Origin: Datura wrightii
Taxonomy: Eukaryota; Streptophyta; Magnoliopsida; Solanales; Solanaceae
DNA: 64,000 nucleotides
Direction: 5' to 3'
Assembly: GCA_035772735.1 (NCBI GenBank)
Contig: JASDFA010000020.1
Span: 92,325,001 to 92,389,000, forward strand
Position 1 is the first letter of the stretch; each line of letters begins with the position of its first letter. The notes beneath the pieces are model-generated. The model was not told where the DNA came from and did no database searches. It saw only the letters and a list, made by a program, of their open reading frames with translations. This document shows positions 22,412 to 34,562 of this stretch, in pieces. The position numbers and the translations under genes are program-made.

Positions 22412-25078
22412 TGTCGAGCCCCATTTTTTCCCCTCGCGGGCAAAAAGCGGGATTCGACGTCGAGGACTCTTAAGGGTGGAAAAGAAGAGTCGCCACCTAA
22501 CGAATTAAGGTGCGTTAGGGCACCATTCTAAGCTAATTTGTTACCTAAGTCAACCAGAGTTGGGTAAGGGCTTAAATTACCTCAAAAGGAAGGTGTTAGG
22601 CACCTTTCGAGGTCCACAAATGTGGTTCCCGGCCGTACTCATTAAATGGGGGTATTAACTAAGTGATCACATAAAGTCGATGAATTATTAAACATAAATA
22701 GAATACTAACTTAAATACTAAATTAGCAGAAACTAAAATATAAAACTTAGTGGGATCAGGTTTTGACAAGGCTGAAAACGGGCCCAATTCGATACTACTC
22801 CCTTCTATTCTATTTTTAAAATCAAGATAGTTTGAAGAGAATAATATATATATATATGTATATGTATAACTTGAGAAAAAATCATTTTAAGAAAATCATA
22901 TATATTATATATTTTTAACAAAATTTCTTTTAGATGAAAATATATCAATATTTGAACATAGCAATGATAATTTTAAAATATTTAAAGCTTCTTAGAAAAA
23001 ATGAATTTAGAAAAGATGGGAGTAATAGGTGTGCTTCATGCGTGAAGTCAGCAATAGCCGGTCTGTTTCATCATCTCCCGTCTACCCACCTAGTTAATTA
23101 TTATTGTTAAGCTTAAGCGATCTAGGTGGAAAAGACTAACGCCCTAACAAGTGTCTACCCGTCCCAATCCTAATATCCAAGAGGGGATGGACTACTAAAT
23201 GGGATTTTGGGTTCTAAAATTCTTAGGCTTTGTTAAAGGACATTAATGTCAAACAAGTAAATTCAAACAAACAATTAACATTAGGGTTTCAAATAGGCCT
23301 CTTTATTAAACCTATGATCATGATTTCTAGTGAATGTAGCCATGTTAAAATTTATCCTAAAGCCATGATGTCTAGTGCGTGTAAAACCTACTCATTAAAA
23401 TAATTCCAGCAACAAATCATCAAAAATTACCCAAGTAAATTAATGTTGTAAAGAATAAAATAATTTAGGCATGAAAAGGTCACCCTAAATTCGCATGAAA
23501 TAAATTGCTGCATTTTAAATTGAATTATTTAAGACCTATAGGCATGATTTCTATGTGCATCAAATCAAATTATTTTAATTCCTATAGGCATGATTTCTAA
23601 TAAAACAAATAAGACGATAAAATAAACGCCCCGCCCCCAAACCCATTTTTACTATTATTATTGTTTATATTACAAATATTACAAAAGAACAAAATAGAAT
23701 GAATAACTACGACATTAAAATAAATAACAATAAATAAATCCAGTAGCCTCCTTTCATCCTGGTAACTCTTTGATGAATGTCGGTATAAGACGATACCTGC
23801 TTAACGGTTAGTACAATCATAGATACAAGCATAATATTCGGATACTCTTAGTCATGAGTTTGACTAAACTTGGAAAAATCACATCAAGAGCAGATTAAAC
23901 ATACAGTCACGAGAAGAAAGCAATCAAAGAAATTAACATAGTAAATGATAATCTGATAAAGGTAAATAAACTAACCGACGAATGACAAAGTTGAAAGAAA
24001 AATCACGGATTAATAATGCAACAAAACGCCCTGATTAGTACCCGTCCTCAACGCGTTAAGATCATGAGAATCTCAAGGATTCCGAGCAGTGTATGCATAG
24101 ATGAGGTATAAAGGAGCCATAGAATTTAAAAGAGGAGCAGAGAGCGGAAAAAAAATGCTTCGGAGCCATGCAAATTCCGAGTACTTATGTTAACAAAGGA
24201 ATAGCAATATTTGAATAAAATTGATCTTCTAAAGAAGATGTGTTCTCTCTCTAATTTTTTTTTTTTTCTAAGTCTTTTTTTTTTTCTCTAAGTGTCTCCC
24301 TTTTTTTTCTAAGTCTCTCTTTTTTTTTCTAAGTCCCCCCTTCTTCTCTTTGGGTTTTCTCTCCTTTTAAAGAAGAGAAGAAAATCCCGTTTTGCTCAAA
24401 ACATGGAAAAGCTAAAGCACTAAAAAAAATAAAGGAGCCATTAATTCAAATTAAAGTTTAAAAAAATAATCACCCACTACAAAAACTAATAATTATGTCA
24501 CCACTAAACAAAAAAAAATGATTATTAATAAATATACTACACTTGTAGATAATTTAATAAATAGATAATAAAATAATTTAAATTATAAAAAAAATCATAT
24601 AAACATTATTATTAATAAATAAATTATAAATTTAAGTATACTTATGTAAATATTATATGATTAAATTATTATATTTACGAAAAATTTAATGACTAAAATA
24701 TAAAATCAGGTTATCAAATATTATAAAAATCATATTATTTACATAAATAATTTATAAATTCGAGTAATAATATTAGTCAAATAATTTGTAAAAATTTAGA
24801 AAAATTATGTAAATAGTATATTAAGTAAAGAATATATTTCGAAATAAGGGCGCATGTTAATATAAATTATATTATATACGATGTAATTATTTAGTATCAA
24901 AATTTAAATTAATATAAATCATATATATATAACTTGAAATAATTTTTGCCATATTATGATAATAAATTATTTTATAAATACAAAAACAAGCCGAATTTTT
25001 GTGTTAAATAAATAAATAAATATATACATATATAAGCAGCATATTAAAGTGCAGGTCGGTCAAAATTGGGTGTCAACA
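22412..25078 (-). repeat. 3' LTR of Z
   Basis: In plus coordinates it runs from TGTCGAGCCCC to GGGTGTCAACA. It contains TA runs near 22850, a CT/T-rich tract at 24240-24360 and a very AT-rich segment at 24420-25060. The small frames it contains are incidental. It is near-identical to 37779-40447. Confidence 0.95.
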
Positions 25079-25100
25079 GCTGCCCCTTCTTTGCTCGGGA
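25079..25100 (-). other. Polypurine tract of Z
   Basis: The minus strand reads GAGCAAAGAAGGGGCAGC directly before the LTR start TGTTGACACCC. AAGGGGCAGC before TGTTGACA is the form typical of Ogre-like elements. Confidence 0.85.
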
Positions 25101-25559
25101 ATGAAGGATGAATTGTCGAGCAAAGAACGTTGACTTAGTAGCCAATTTTGTTCGACCGAGGCAAAAATTTCGGTAGGGCCAAGTGAAAGGAAGGAAAGTC
25201 ATGAAGATATCGCGACCGAGACTTCAGTGTCAAGTCGCCTACATATCTCGGGTTTCACGAGAATCAGGCCGCGTGTAGTTCTGGATTAAGGACGGACAAG
25301 ATCCCTAAAATTTGTAACACGAGGCTTAAACAAGGGTAGGTAGCACGAATCGACACGATTTAGAATGCGTTGTGACAATAAACAGGCGGGAGTACTGTTC
25401 AAAAGAAGATAGTAGGAAGGTACTAATCATTCGTAGCTCGTGATTTCTTCGATGTTCACATAAACAATTAAAGCATGTGCATCACATATTTCATAAGATA
25501 ACGGATGCAAAATTTAAACATGATGCACGTTCCCTTTAGACAATGAAAGTTTGTTTAGA

Positions 25560-26130
25560 GATAATGGATTATGTCTCTAAACCATGATGTCTTGGGCCAT
25601 GATACAAAAACAATTTCCTTAGGCCATGAAATGATGTCTGCAGGCCATGGAAAATGACGCCTTTAGACTATGACGCCTTAGGACATGATACGCAGAAAAT
25701 AAATTCCCTAGGCCATGAAATGATGTCCGCAGGCCATGAAAAATAACGCCTTTAGACTATAACGCCTTGGGACATGATACGCGGAAAAATAAATTCCCTA
25801 GGCCATGAAATGATGTCCGCAGGCCATGAAAAATGACGCCTTTAGACTATAACGCCTTAGGACATGATACGCGGAAAAATAAATTCCCTAGGCCATGAAA
25901 TGGTGTCCGCAGGCCATGTAAAATGACGCCTTTAGACTATGACGCCTGAGGGCATGATAAGCAGAAAATAAATTCCCTAGGCCATGAAATTATGTCCGCA
26001 GGCCATGAAAAATGATGCCTTTAGACTATGACGCCTGAGGGCATGATAAGCTGTAAAGTAAATCCTCAGGCTATGAAATGATGTCTGCAGGCCATGAAAC
26101 GATGCCTTTAGACTATGATGCCTTCGGACG
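25560..26130. repeat. ~90-bp tandem repeat, about six copies (Z 3' region)
   Basis: The phrase AAATTCCCTAGGCCATGAAA returns at intervals of about 90 bp (word ends at 25710, 25800, 25890, 25979), with decayed copies on both sides. Each unit is itself built of four shorter related pieces carrying CCATGA, CTATGACGCC or ACATGATACGC. So it is a higher-order repeat that grew from a unit near 22 bp. It lies in the 3' noncoding region of Z. Confidence 0.9.
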
Positions 26131-26199
26131 AGTGGAAGAAATGCTTATTCAAAGAAAGTAAATTGTTTGAGGGTTTCAATAATTCAAATAAGAGCTCCA

Positions 26200-27480
26200 G
26201 GTTATTCGGGCTCAGATGCGAATAACTGATTCAAAATGCATAAGCGGGATTAAAATGCAAACAACGGGCTCAAATGCATAAACGGGCTTAAAATGCAAAT
26301 ATCGGGCTCAGATGCATACGTCAAAATGTATATCACGGGCTCGGATGCATATATGGATGTATATCAGGGCTCCAATGCATATGCAGAATGTATATCCGGG
26401 CTCAGATGCATACGTAAAAGTAAATACGGGCTCAAATGCATAGATAAAGTGTATATCACGGGCTCAAGATGCATACGTAAAAAATAAATTCGGGCTCAAA
26501 TGCATACGTAAAGTCTATATCACGGGCTCAGAATGCATATGCAAAATGTATATCAAGGGCTCAAGATGCATACGTAAAAATAAATCTGGGCTCAAATGCA
26601 TACGTAAAAATAAATCCGGGCTCAAAATGCATAAATTATATATCAACGGGCTCAGAATGCATATGCAAAATGTATAACAAGGGCTCAAGATGCATACGTA
26701 AAAATAAATCCGGGCTCAAATGCATAAATGATATATCACGGGCTCAGAATGCATATGCAAAATATATATCAAGGGCTCAAGATGCACACGTAAAAATAAA
26801 TCCGGGCTCAAATGCATACGTAAAAACAAATCCGGGCTCAAAATGCATAAATTATATATCACGGGCTCAGAATGCATAAATAACTGTATATCAAGGGCTC
26901 AAATGTATATGTAAAATGTATATCCGGGCTCAAATGCATATGTAAAATGTATATTCGGGCTCAAATGCATATGTAAAAGTAAATTAGGGCTCAAATGCAT
27001 ACGTAAAAATAAATCCGGGCTCAAAATGCATAAATTATATATCACGGGCTCAGAATGCATAAATAACTGTATATCAAGGGCTCAAATGTATATGTAAAAT
27101 GTATATCCGGGCTCAAATGCATATGTAAAATGTATATTCGGGCTCAAATGCATATGTAAAAGTAAATTAGGGCTCAAATGCATATGTAAAATGTATATTC
27201 GGGCTCAAATGCATATGTAAAAGTAAATTAGGGCTCAAATGCATACGTAAAAGTAAATACGGGCTCAAATGTATATATATATTATATATCAAGGGCTCAT
27301 AATGTATATGCAAAATGTATATCCGGGCTCAAATGCATATGTAAAATGTATATTCAGGGCTCAAATGCATATGCGAACGTATCTCCAGGTCGTGTGTATG
27401 TATATACAAATAAATGTCACGAGCTCCAATGTATATAAATAAATGTTATGGGCTCATAATGCGATACGGGCTTCAAAATG
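26200..27480. repeat. ~30-bp minisatellite, about 40 copies (Z 3' region)
   Basis: Units of 28-33 bp share GGGCTCAAATGCATA followed by CGTAAAAATAAATC or TGTAAAATGTATATC. Two types alternate: GGGCTCAAATGC and GGGCTCAGAATGC. A longer block of several units is repeated at about 26850-26990 and 27010-27150, so amplification occurred at more than one scale. Tandem repeats in the hypervariable 3' region are known for Ogre elements. Frames read through it are artefacts. Confidence 0.9.
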
Positions 27481-28191
27481 CACACAAATGCATGCATTAA
27501 ATGTATATCATGGGTTTGATATGAAACCGAATGCTCTGAGGATAGCAAGAAAATAGACAGGCGTAAGAAAGAGTGACTTAGCTCTATGTTGCCTTGCGAC
27601 ACGACCTTTTCTATCTCTGTCTTATATTTCTGTTATTTCTGCGTTCAAAGAAAGTTCGTTAGTTCGAAAAAGGGGAGGTTGATCTGTGTATTCATCTCGT
27701 GGCCTTCTTCTGCCTGTTGTTACACTCCGTCCAGGCATACGCTCGGGCACATAGTTTAGACAAAAGGTGAATAATTTAGTAAGAGTAAAGTAAAACATAG
27801 AAAAGACTTGAGTTAAATCATGGGCCATGACATATTTTAAAACCGTACGACGTCCTTTTGTAAATCGGAACCTCGTGTTGACTTAGTTTGATGAAATTTT
27901 GAGATCCTTCTCAAAATTTCTGCCCCAGTGTAGGAGATACACAAACTTACTCGTAAGCACAGAAATCTGAGAATTTTTTAGGTCCTCTCAAAAATTCTGC
28001 CCCAGTTGCAGCTTGTTAACCGAAATACTGTGAAACATAATGGAAGCACCGAGAACTTCGAAGGGGGAAAGAAAATTTTAATAGATATAGACCGAGTCCC
28101 ACAGGGACGCCTACGTATCCCTCTTAAACGGGAATCAGGTCCGACGTAGTTCAGATTACAAAGCAGAACCAAAAGAAATGAACATCCCAAC
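27481..28191 (-). other. 3' noncoding region of Z
   Basis: Between the pol stop and the minisatellite there is no recognisable domain. Two copies of the phrase AAATTCTGCCCCAGT occur near 27915 and 27990, and ATCTCGGG/ACGTAGTTC-like words near 28100 echo the region at 25240-25280. I see no gene. Confidence 0.6.
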
Positions 28192-31100
28192 CTAAATGTA
28201 GTATCTCTTAACCGCGTCTGAGTTGATGGGTTTGGGCCAGACTTCGCCGTCCATCTCTGCTAGGATAAGTGCTCCTCCTGTCAGTACTCGGTGAACTATG
28301 TAGGGGCCCTGCCAGTTAGGTGAAAACTTGCCTCTAGCTTCATCTTGGTTTGGAAAAATACGCTTCAAAACTAATTGTCCAGGCAGGAAAAGCCTTGGTC
28401 TAACTTTCTTGTTAAAGGCCTTGGTCATCCTGTTTTGATAAAGTTGACCGTGACAAATAGCATTAATCCTTTTTCCATCAATGAGTGCGAGTTGCTCGAA
28501 CCTACTTTGCACCCATTCTGCATCGTTCAGTTCTGCTTCTTGAATGGTTCTCAAAGAGGGGATTTCCACTTCAACTGGTATCACCGCTTCATTTCCATAT
28601 ACCAGCATATAGGGTGTAGCACCAGTAGATGTTCGGAGTGTAGTGCGGTATCCTAACAAAGCGAAGGGCAACTTCTCATGCCAATGTCTATAGTTGTCGA
28701 TTATTTTGCGCAGAATCCTCTTGATATTCTTGTTTGCGGCCTCCACGGCTCCATTCATCTGTGGTCTATATGCAGTAGAATGACGATGTTTGATATTGAA
28801 ATTTTCACATGTCGCTCTCATCAAACTACTATTCAAATTAGCACCATTGTCGGTAATGATTGATTCAGGTACTCCGAATCGACAAATGAGATGATCGCGG
28901 ACAAAATCTGTCACCACTTTCCTTGTGATAGATTTGTGAGAAATAGCTTCAACCCATTTAGTGAAGTAGTCAATTGCGACCAAAATGAATCTATGTCCAT
29001 TGGACGCTGCCGGCTCAATGGGGCCAATTACATCCATCCCCCAAGCTGCGAACGGCCAAGGAGAGTTTGTGGCATGAAGCTCATTAGGGGGAGCGTGAAT
29101 CACATCGGCATGGGTTTGACAGCGATGACATCTTTGCACGTACTTGATACAGTCTGTTTCCATAGCCAACCAAAAATAACCTGCTCTCAAAATCTTCTTC
29201 GCCAACATGAAACCATTCATGTGAGGTCCACAAGTCCCAGCGTGCACTTCTTCAATCAACGTTGTAGCCTCTTTAGCATCCACACATCTTAGCAATCCCA
29301 AATCGGGAGTCCTTCTATAAAGGATTTCTCCGTTTAGGAAAAATTGATTGGCCAATCTCCGAATCGTGCGCTTTTGGATGCTCGTAGCATGCTCAGGATA
29401 ACCTCCGTTTTTCAGATACCTTTTGACGTCGGCATACCAGGGTTCACCGTCTGGCTCTTCCTCAACATGAAAGCAATAGGCCGGCTGCTTATGTATGTGA
29501 ACATGAATGGGATCGATGTAATTCTTATCAGGATGCTGGATCATCGATGACAAAGTGGCTAAAGCATCCGCAAATTCATTCTGTATTCTAGGAACATGAT
29601 GGAACTCAATCTTGATAAACCTCTTGCACAATTCTTGCACATAATGTAGATAGGGGAGAATCTTCGTGTTCTTCGTGGCCCATTCTCCCCTTACTTGGTG
29701 TATCAGCAAATCTGAATCCCCGATTACCAGTAATGATTGCACGTTCATGTCAACTGCCAGTCGAATACCCAAAATACAAGCTTCATACTCGGCCATATTG
29801 TTGGTACAAGGAAATCGAAGCTTAGCTGATACAGGATAATGCTGTCCAGTTTCTGATACTAACACTGCTCCAATGCCCACTCCTTTGAAGTTTGCGGCTC
29901 CATCGAAGAATAACCTCCAACCTTCATACTCTTCGGCAATATCTTCTCCTACAAAGGCTATTTCCTCGTCAGGAAAGTATGTCTTCAGTGGCTCATACTT
30001 CTCATCTACGGGATTTTCTGCCAAATGGTCTGCGAGAGCCTGCCCTTTTACGGCTTTTTGCGTGACGTAAACAATGTCGAACTCGCTTAACAACATTTGC
30101 CACTTGGCCAGCTTCCCCGTAGGCATGGGCTTCTGAAAGATATACTTCAATGGGTCCATCCTTGAAATCAAATAAGTTGTGTAGGCAGACAAATAGTGTC
30201 TCAACTTCTGAGCGACCCAAGTCAAAGCACAACATGTCCTTTCCACCAATGTATATCGAGCCTCATACGGGGTAAACTTCTTGCTCAGATAGTATATGGC
30301 TTGCTCTTTTCTCCCGGTCTCGTCATGTTGTCCCAAAACACAGCCAAAGGCATTCTCTAGCACGGACAAATACAAGAGCAAAGGTCTTCCTTGTTCCGGT
30401 GGCACTAAAACTGGAGGTTTCGATAAGTAATCTTTGATTCTATCGAAAGCTTGTTGACACTCAGGAGTCCACTCTGTAGCAGCATCCTTTTTCAGCAGTT
30501 TAAAGATAGGTTCACAAATAACCGTTGACTGGGCAATGAAACGACTAATGTAGTTGAGGCGTCCTAAAAAGCTCATGACTTCCTTCTTGCTTTTCGGCGG
30601 TGGGAGCTCTTGGATGGCCTTAATCTTGCTTGGATCCAGCTCAATACCACGACGGCTGATGGTAAAACCCAATAATTTCCCGGACGGAACCCCAAATGCA
30701 CACTTTGCCGGATTTAGCTTTAGATTATATTTCCTCAATCTGTCAAAGAATTTTCTGAGATCCGCCAGATGATCTGAGCTTCTCTTTGACTTGATGATGA
30801 CATCATCCACATAAACTTCAATTTCCTTGTGAATCATGTCATGGAAGATGGTAGTCATGGCCCGCATGTAGGTGGCTCCAGCGTTTTTCAATCCGAAAGG
30901 CATTACCTTGTAACAATATACCCCCCACGGGGAAAGAAATGCAGTTTTTTCAGCATCATCCTCATGCATTCTAATCTGATGATAACCAGCAAAGCAATCT
31001 ACGAATGACTGTGTCTCATGCTTGGCACAATTGTCAATCAGGATGTGGATGTTTGGTAGCGGAAAATCATCTTTAGGGCTAGCCTTGTTGAGATCCCTGT

Positions 31101-31633
31101 AATCCACGCAGACTCTGACCTTTCCGTCCTTCTTCGGTACAGGCACGATGTTGGCCAACCAAGTAGGATATTCTACCACTTTGAGGATTCCGGCGTCAAT
31201 CTGCTTAGCTACCTCTTCTTTGATTTTCAAACTCATGTCAGGCTTGTATTTTCTCGGCTTTTGCTTCATAGGGGGATACGCTGGATCTGTAGGCAATCTA
31301 TGCGCCACTATAGAGTGGCTGAGCCCGGTCATGTCGTCGTAGGACCAGGCGAAGACGTCTCTATACTCCTTCAGAAGCTCTACGTATTCCTCAATCTCTT
31401 CTTTCGGCAAGTGAGTACTGACTTGAGTCTCTTTGGGCGTTTCCGAATCTTCCAAAATTACCACATCGGTATCTGTCAAATTGGCTTTGGGCTTGTCCTT
31501 AAATTCTTCGATTTCCCTGATAATTTCAACAGGTAACTCATCCTCTTCAGCTTCTAAAGAGTTGTCTGTGTTATGTCGCATAGTTTCATTACAAGCCATG
31601 GCCTTAGATTCAACTCGTTCGACATTAGAAATG
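28192..31633 (-). CDS. pol: Z pol: RT, two RNase H domains, integrase
   Basis: The ORF from the ATG at 31599 is 1135 residues and uninterrupted; the exon extends open to the splice acceptor at 31634. Domains by residue: RT about 130-310 with F-P-L-P-N-I, and Y-V-D-D at 263-266; a first RNase H about 400-525 whose usual Asp is replaced (L-Y-L-S-V-L); a second, archaeal-type RNase H about 562-685 with D566, E604, D628, D678; integrase with zinc finger H786, H793, C824, C827 and catalytic D856, D917, E953. Two RNase H domains mark the Tat/Ogre lineage. All key residues of RT, second RNase H and integrase are present, so it may be active. It acts in cytoplasmic particles, then in the nucleus for integration. 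Confidence 0.93.
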
Positions 31634-31788
31634 CTGAAAATAAATAAAATAAAATTAAATTAAATATATGAAAGAGATAATTTTTATTAAAAACCGATCG
31701 GAACTCGGCATAACACTCATAAGAGAATTCACAACTTTTGAAAACAAGCATTTGTTTATAAAAAATTAAAATTGATCCTTTGGTCTAC
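31634..31788 (-). other. Predicted 155-nt intron between Z protease and RT
   Basis: The protease frame ends at TAG (31787-31785), which overlaps a donor GG|GTAGAC. The acceptor is the AU-rich run ending TTTATTTATTTTCAG at 31634. Removing 155 nt keeps the reading frame: the residues before are A-F-G and those after are I-S-N-V. An intron at this place is an established feature of Ogre elements, where partial splicing sets the Gag-Pro to Pol ratio. Unspliced RNA gives Gag-Pro only. Confidence 0.8.
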
Positions 31789-34562
31789 CCAAATGCCTGG
31801 CGAGCTCTGGATGGTGTGGCTGTCCAATTGGCGATTCTCGGCATTCCGAATTCCTGTTGTGAGGCCCCTCCTTCCTCCCCGTTGCCAAGGGCATTACAAC
31901 TGTGATCATCCAGAAACAAATCCCCCAGACTGAGCAGCACGGCATCTTCTTCAGCCCGTTCAATATCAAAGAAACCATCAGAGACAAAGGTTTGTTGAAG
32001 CAAGGGCAATGGATTTGGCAACAGAAAATTTCCTTTCCCCAAGGGATATTTCCAATTATCCAGATCTTCCTCAGTAGGTTGATATCCTAATCCAAAAGTG
32101 GTCTTTTGCGCTGCCACTTGCAACGGCTCCGAAATTCCTTGTAATTTCACTCCAAGACCTTGACCCGGCTCGAATCCTAGCCGAATTAGCATACTCAGGA
32201 TCTTATCATCCCACCATCTACCTTCTTCAACGATACCAACCAATTCTACGGTGTGGAAACTTTCCCCGTCTAGGCCTCCCTTTCCTTCAATGGTAGGTAT
32301 AATCGGAGCAGCATAAATTGGACGGTTTTCATCCCCATGGACCACAATTTCTTGATGGTCCCATTCAAATTTCAGGCATTGGTGTAGAGTCGAAGGCACC
32401 GCTCCCGCAGCATGAATCCATGGGCGTCCCAGTAACAGATTGTAAGAGGCTGGGATGTCCATTACCTGAAATGTTATGGTGAATGTGGCAGGCCCAACCA
32501 ACATGTCCAAATCTATTTCTCCAACAGTGTCCCTTTGTGAACCGTCAAATGCCTTGACGTTCATCTTCCAATGCTTGATCCTAGTGAGGTCAACTTCCAA
32601 CCGAGTCAGAGTATTTAACGGACAAATATTCAAGCCCGAGCCTGGGTCGATCAATACCTTGGTGATGAATTTGTCCGAGTGCTGCACCGTGATATGTAGC
32701 GCTTTGTTATGGGCCACGCCTTCCACAGGCAACTCATCTTCGTGGAAGGATATTTTCTGGGCCTCAAATACCTGACCAACCATATTAGCCACCTCGCTAC
32801 CAGATGTATTCGCAGGGACATAGGCCTCTCCTAGCACTTTCATCAAAGCCTTTTGGTGTTGCTCGGAGCTTTGCAGAAGGGACAAGATAGAGATTTGAGC
32901 TTGGGTCTTGCCCAATTGTTCTACTATTGAATACTCCTTTGCCTGCACCTTTTTCCAAATCCCATTTTCTGCTTCCGCCGCTGGCTCCTTCCCTTTATCT
33001 TGAGCCAAGATTTCGGGAGTGTATATTCTTCCAGACCGTGTCACTCCTTGTGCTGTATCTGCCTCCAACACCTTTGTTTCATGCGAGGGCCCTCCTTTGT
33101 AACTCCAAGGAACTGTCTTGTATGAAACTGAAGCGGCTCTTTCCACTGTGAAGGGAGGCCTTGGAGCAGCTAACACAACCTCAAATGGAGGGCGCACCTG
33201 TGCTCTCCGAGATGAGTCTGAAGAAAAATCCACCCCCCAACTGATCATCCCAATTGTATTTGCCAGGCCCTCATCCTCATCACAAGAAATCATGCTCACC
33301 TGATGATTCGGCAGAGGATTTCTTGTCACATTCGGTGCAGGATCCTTGAGGTGAATAACCTTGGTATCGATCAGCTTCTGTATTTTATCTTTCAAAGACC
33401 TGCAGGACTCCGTGGCGTGCCCCCTCATTCCCGAGTGGTACATACATACTTTGTTGTGGTCGTACCACTTAGCTTGGGTATCGACCGGCAGTGCAGGAAT
33501 AAGCTCGATGTAACCAGCTTCTTTCAACCTTGCATACAACTGGTCAATGGGTTCGGCTAGAGGAGTGTAAGTTTTTGTTGGCCTGAAATGAGCCCTAGGC
33601 CTTTGGTTTGGTGAGAAAGAGGGTGTGTGAGAGGGTTGTGGGTGAGAGAGTTGAGGATAAGAGGGTTGTGCACTATAAACAGGGTAAGCAGGGGATTGGT
33701 AATGTGAGGGAGGTGTTTGGAAGTGGGTTGGAGGGGGAGTTTGATATGAAGCTTGATAGGGGTGGAGAGTTTGATATGGAGATGGAGTTTGATAAGGATA
33801 TGGAGTTTGATAAGGAGAGGGAGTTTGATAAGGAGATGGCGTTTGATAAGGAGATGGCGGAGCATGATATGGTGGAGGTGGGGTTTGGAAGTGTGGAGTT
33901 GGGGTCTGGGGTCTATACACATAATTTTTTGACCCCTGAGCCATCATAATTGTTCCAACTTCTTTTTTCTTGCGGCTCTCGGAAGAAGTTCCGGGATGCA
34001 ACGCTTTGTTGGCCGCCTGTAAGGCATTCAAGTTGATGATGGTACCATCCTTAATACCATCCTCAATCCTTTCTCCCAGCTTAATGATCTCCGCAAAGCT
34101 TTTCTCGCTTACCAGCATCAATCTATCATAAACCTGCGGGTCTAAGGCTCGCATGAAAATGTCTTTCATTTGAGGCTCCTCCATCGGGGGTCGCACCTTT
34201 GCAGCTTCAGTCCTCCAACGAGTCGCAAATTCCCTGAAAGTCTCGGTAGATTTTCTTTTCAAGTTTTGGATGTAATGCAAGTCAGGTGCATTTTCTGTAT
34301 TGAATCCAAAACGTTCTACAAAGGCCGACGCCATTTCCGCCCAAGTAAACCATTTTCTCGGATCCTGCTCTACATACCAGCTAAGAGCTTCTCCGGTCAA
34401 ACTTCTCATAAATAACTTCATCCTTATCTTCTCATTCCGCCCTACTCCTACCAACTTGTCACAATACAACCTCAAGTGGGCCCTTGGATCACTTGTTCCG
34501 TTGAAGAGTTCGAACTTAGGAGGTTTGTACCCCTCTGGCAATTCAAATCTGGATGTATACAC
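31785..34562 (-). CDS. gag-pro: Z gag (main part) and protease with G-patch
   Basis: A 925-residue frame. Retrotrans_gag core at residues 20-150 (E-A-L-S-W-Y, F-R-E-F-A-T-R-W). A proline-rich stretch at 215-320 includes tandem S-P-Y-Q-T-P units coded by an 18-bp DNA repeat (33770-33860). A zinc-knuckle-like C-x8-H-x4-C lies at 373-387. Retropepsin: D-P-G-S at 639-642 and L-L-L-G-R-P-W at about 709-715. A G-patch-like segment at about 790-830 (L-G-F-E-P-G-Q-G-L-G, later G-L-G-Y) is typical of Tat/Ogre. The first 10 or so codons are out of phase with the upstream gag frame. Confidence 0.9.
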   Translation of the reverse strand: MYTSRFELPEGYKPPKFELFNGTSDPRAHLRLYCDKLVGVGRNEKIRMKLFMRSLTGEALSWYVEQDPRKWFTWAEMASAFVERFGFNTENAPDLHYIQNLKRKSTETFREFATRWRTEAAKVRPPMEEPQMKDIFMRALDPQVYDRLMLVSEKSFAEIIKLGERIEDGIKDGTIINLNALQAANKALHPGTSSESRKKKEVGTIMMAQGSKNYVYRPQTPTPHFQTPPPPYHAPPSPYQTPSPYQTPSPYQTPYPYQTPSPYQTLHPYQASYQTPPPTHFQTPPSHYQSPAYPVYSAQPSYPQLSHPQPSHTPSFSPNQRPRAHFRPTKTYTPLAEPIDQLYARLKEAGYIELIPALPVDTQAKWYDHNKVCMYHSGMRGHATESCRSLKDKIQKLIDTKVIHLKDPAPNVTRNPLPNHQVSMISCDEDEGLANTIGMISWGVDFSSDSSRRAQVRPPFEVVLAAPRPPFTVERAASVSYKTVPWSYKGGPSHETKVLEADTAQGVTRSGRIYTPEILAQDKGKEPAAEAENGIWKKVQAKEYSIVEQLGKTQAQISILSLLQSSEQHQKALMKVLGEAYVPANTSGSEVANMVGQVFEAQKISFHEDELPVEGVAHNKALHITVQHSDKFITKVLIDPGSGLNICPLNTLTRLEVDLTRIKHWKMNVKAFDGSQRDTVGEIDLDMLVGPATFTITFQVMDIPASYNLLLGRPWIHAAGAVPSTLHQCLKFEWDHQEIVVHGDENRPIYAAPIIPTIEGKGGLDGESFHTVELVGIVEEGRWWDDKILSMLIRLGFEPGQGLGVKLQGISEPLQVAAQKTTFGLGYQPTEEDLDNWKYPLGKGNFLLPNPLPLLQQTFVSDGFFDIERAEEDAVLLSLGDLFLDDHSCNALGNGEEGGASQQEFGMPRIANWTATPSRARQAFG

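Noticed and set aside
26293..26879. Plus-strand ORFs with repeated G-S-D-A-Y or S-R-A-Q-N-A units
   Set aside because: They are translations of the 30-bp minisatellite in the untranslated 3' region of Z; frame drifts with unit length.
26200..27480. CRISPR-like array of regular short repeats
   Set aside because: Plant nuclear context, no distinct spacers, variable unit length and continuous tandem structure; it is a minisatellite.
28375..31663. Plus-strand ORFs of 60-130 codons under pol
   Set aside because: Antisense shadows of the 1135-residue pol frame.
33557..33949. Overlapping long ORFs on both strands rich in His/Lys/Leu or Glu/Phe/Asp
   Set aside because: Shadows of the proline-rich tandem repeat of gag; the 18-bp repeat keeps other frames open by chance.
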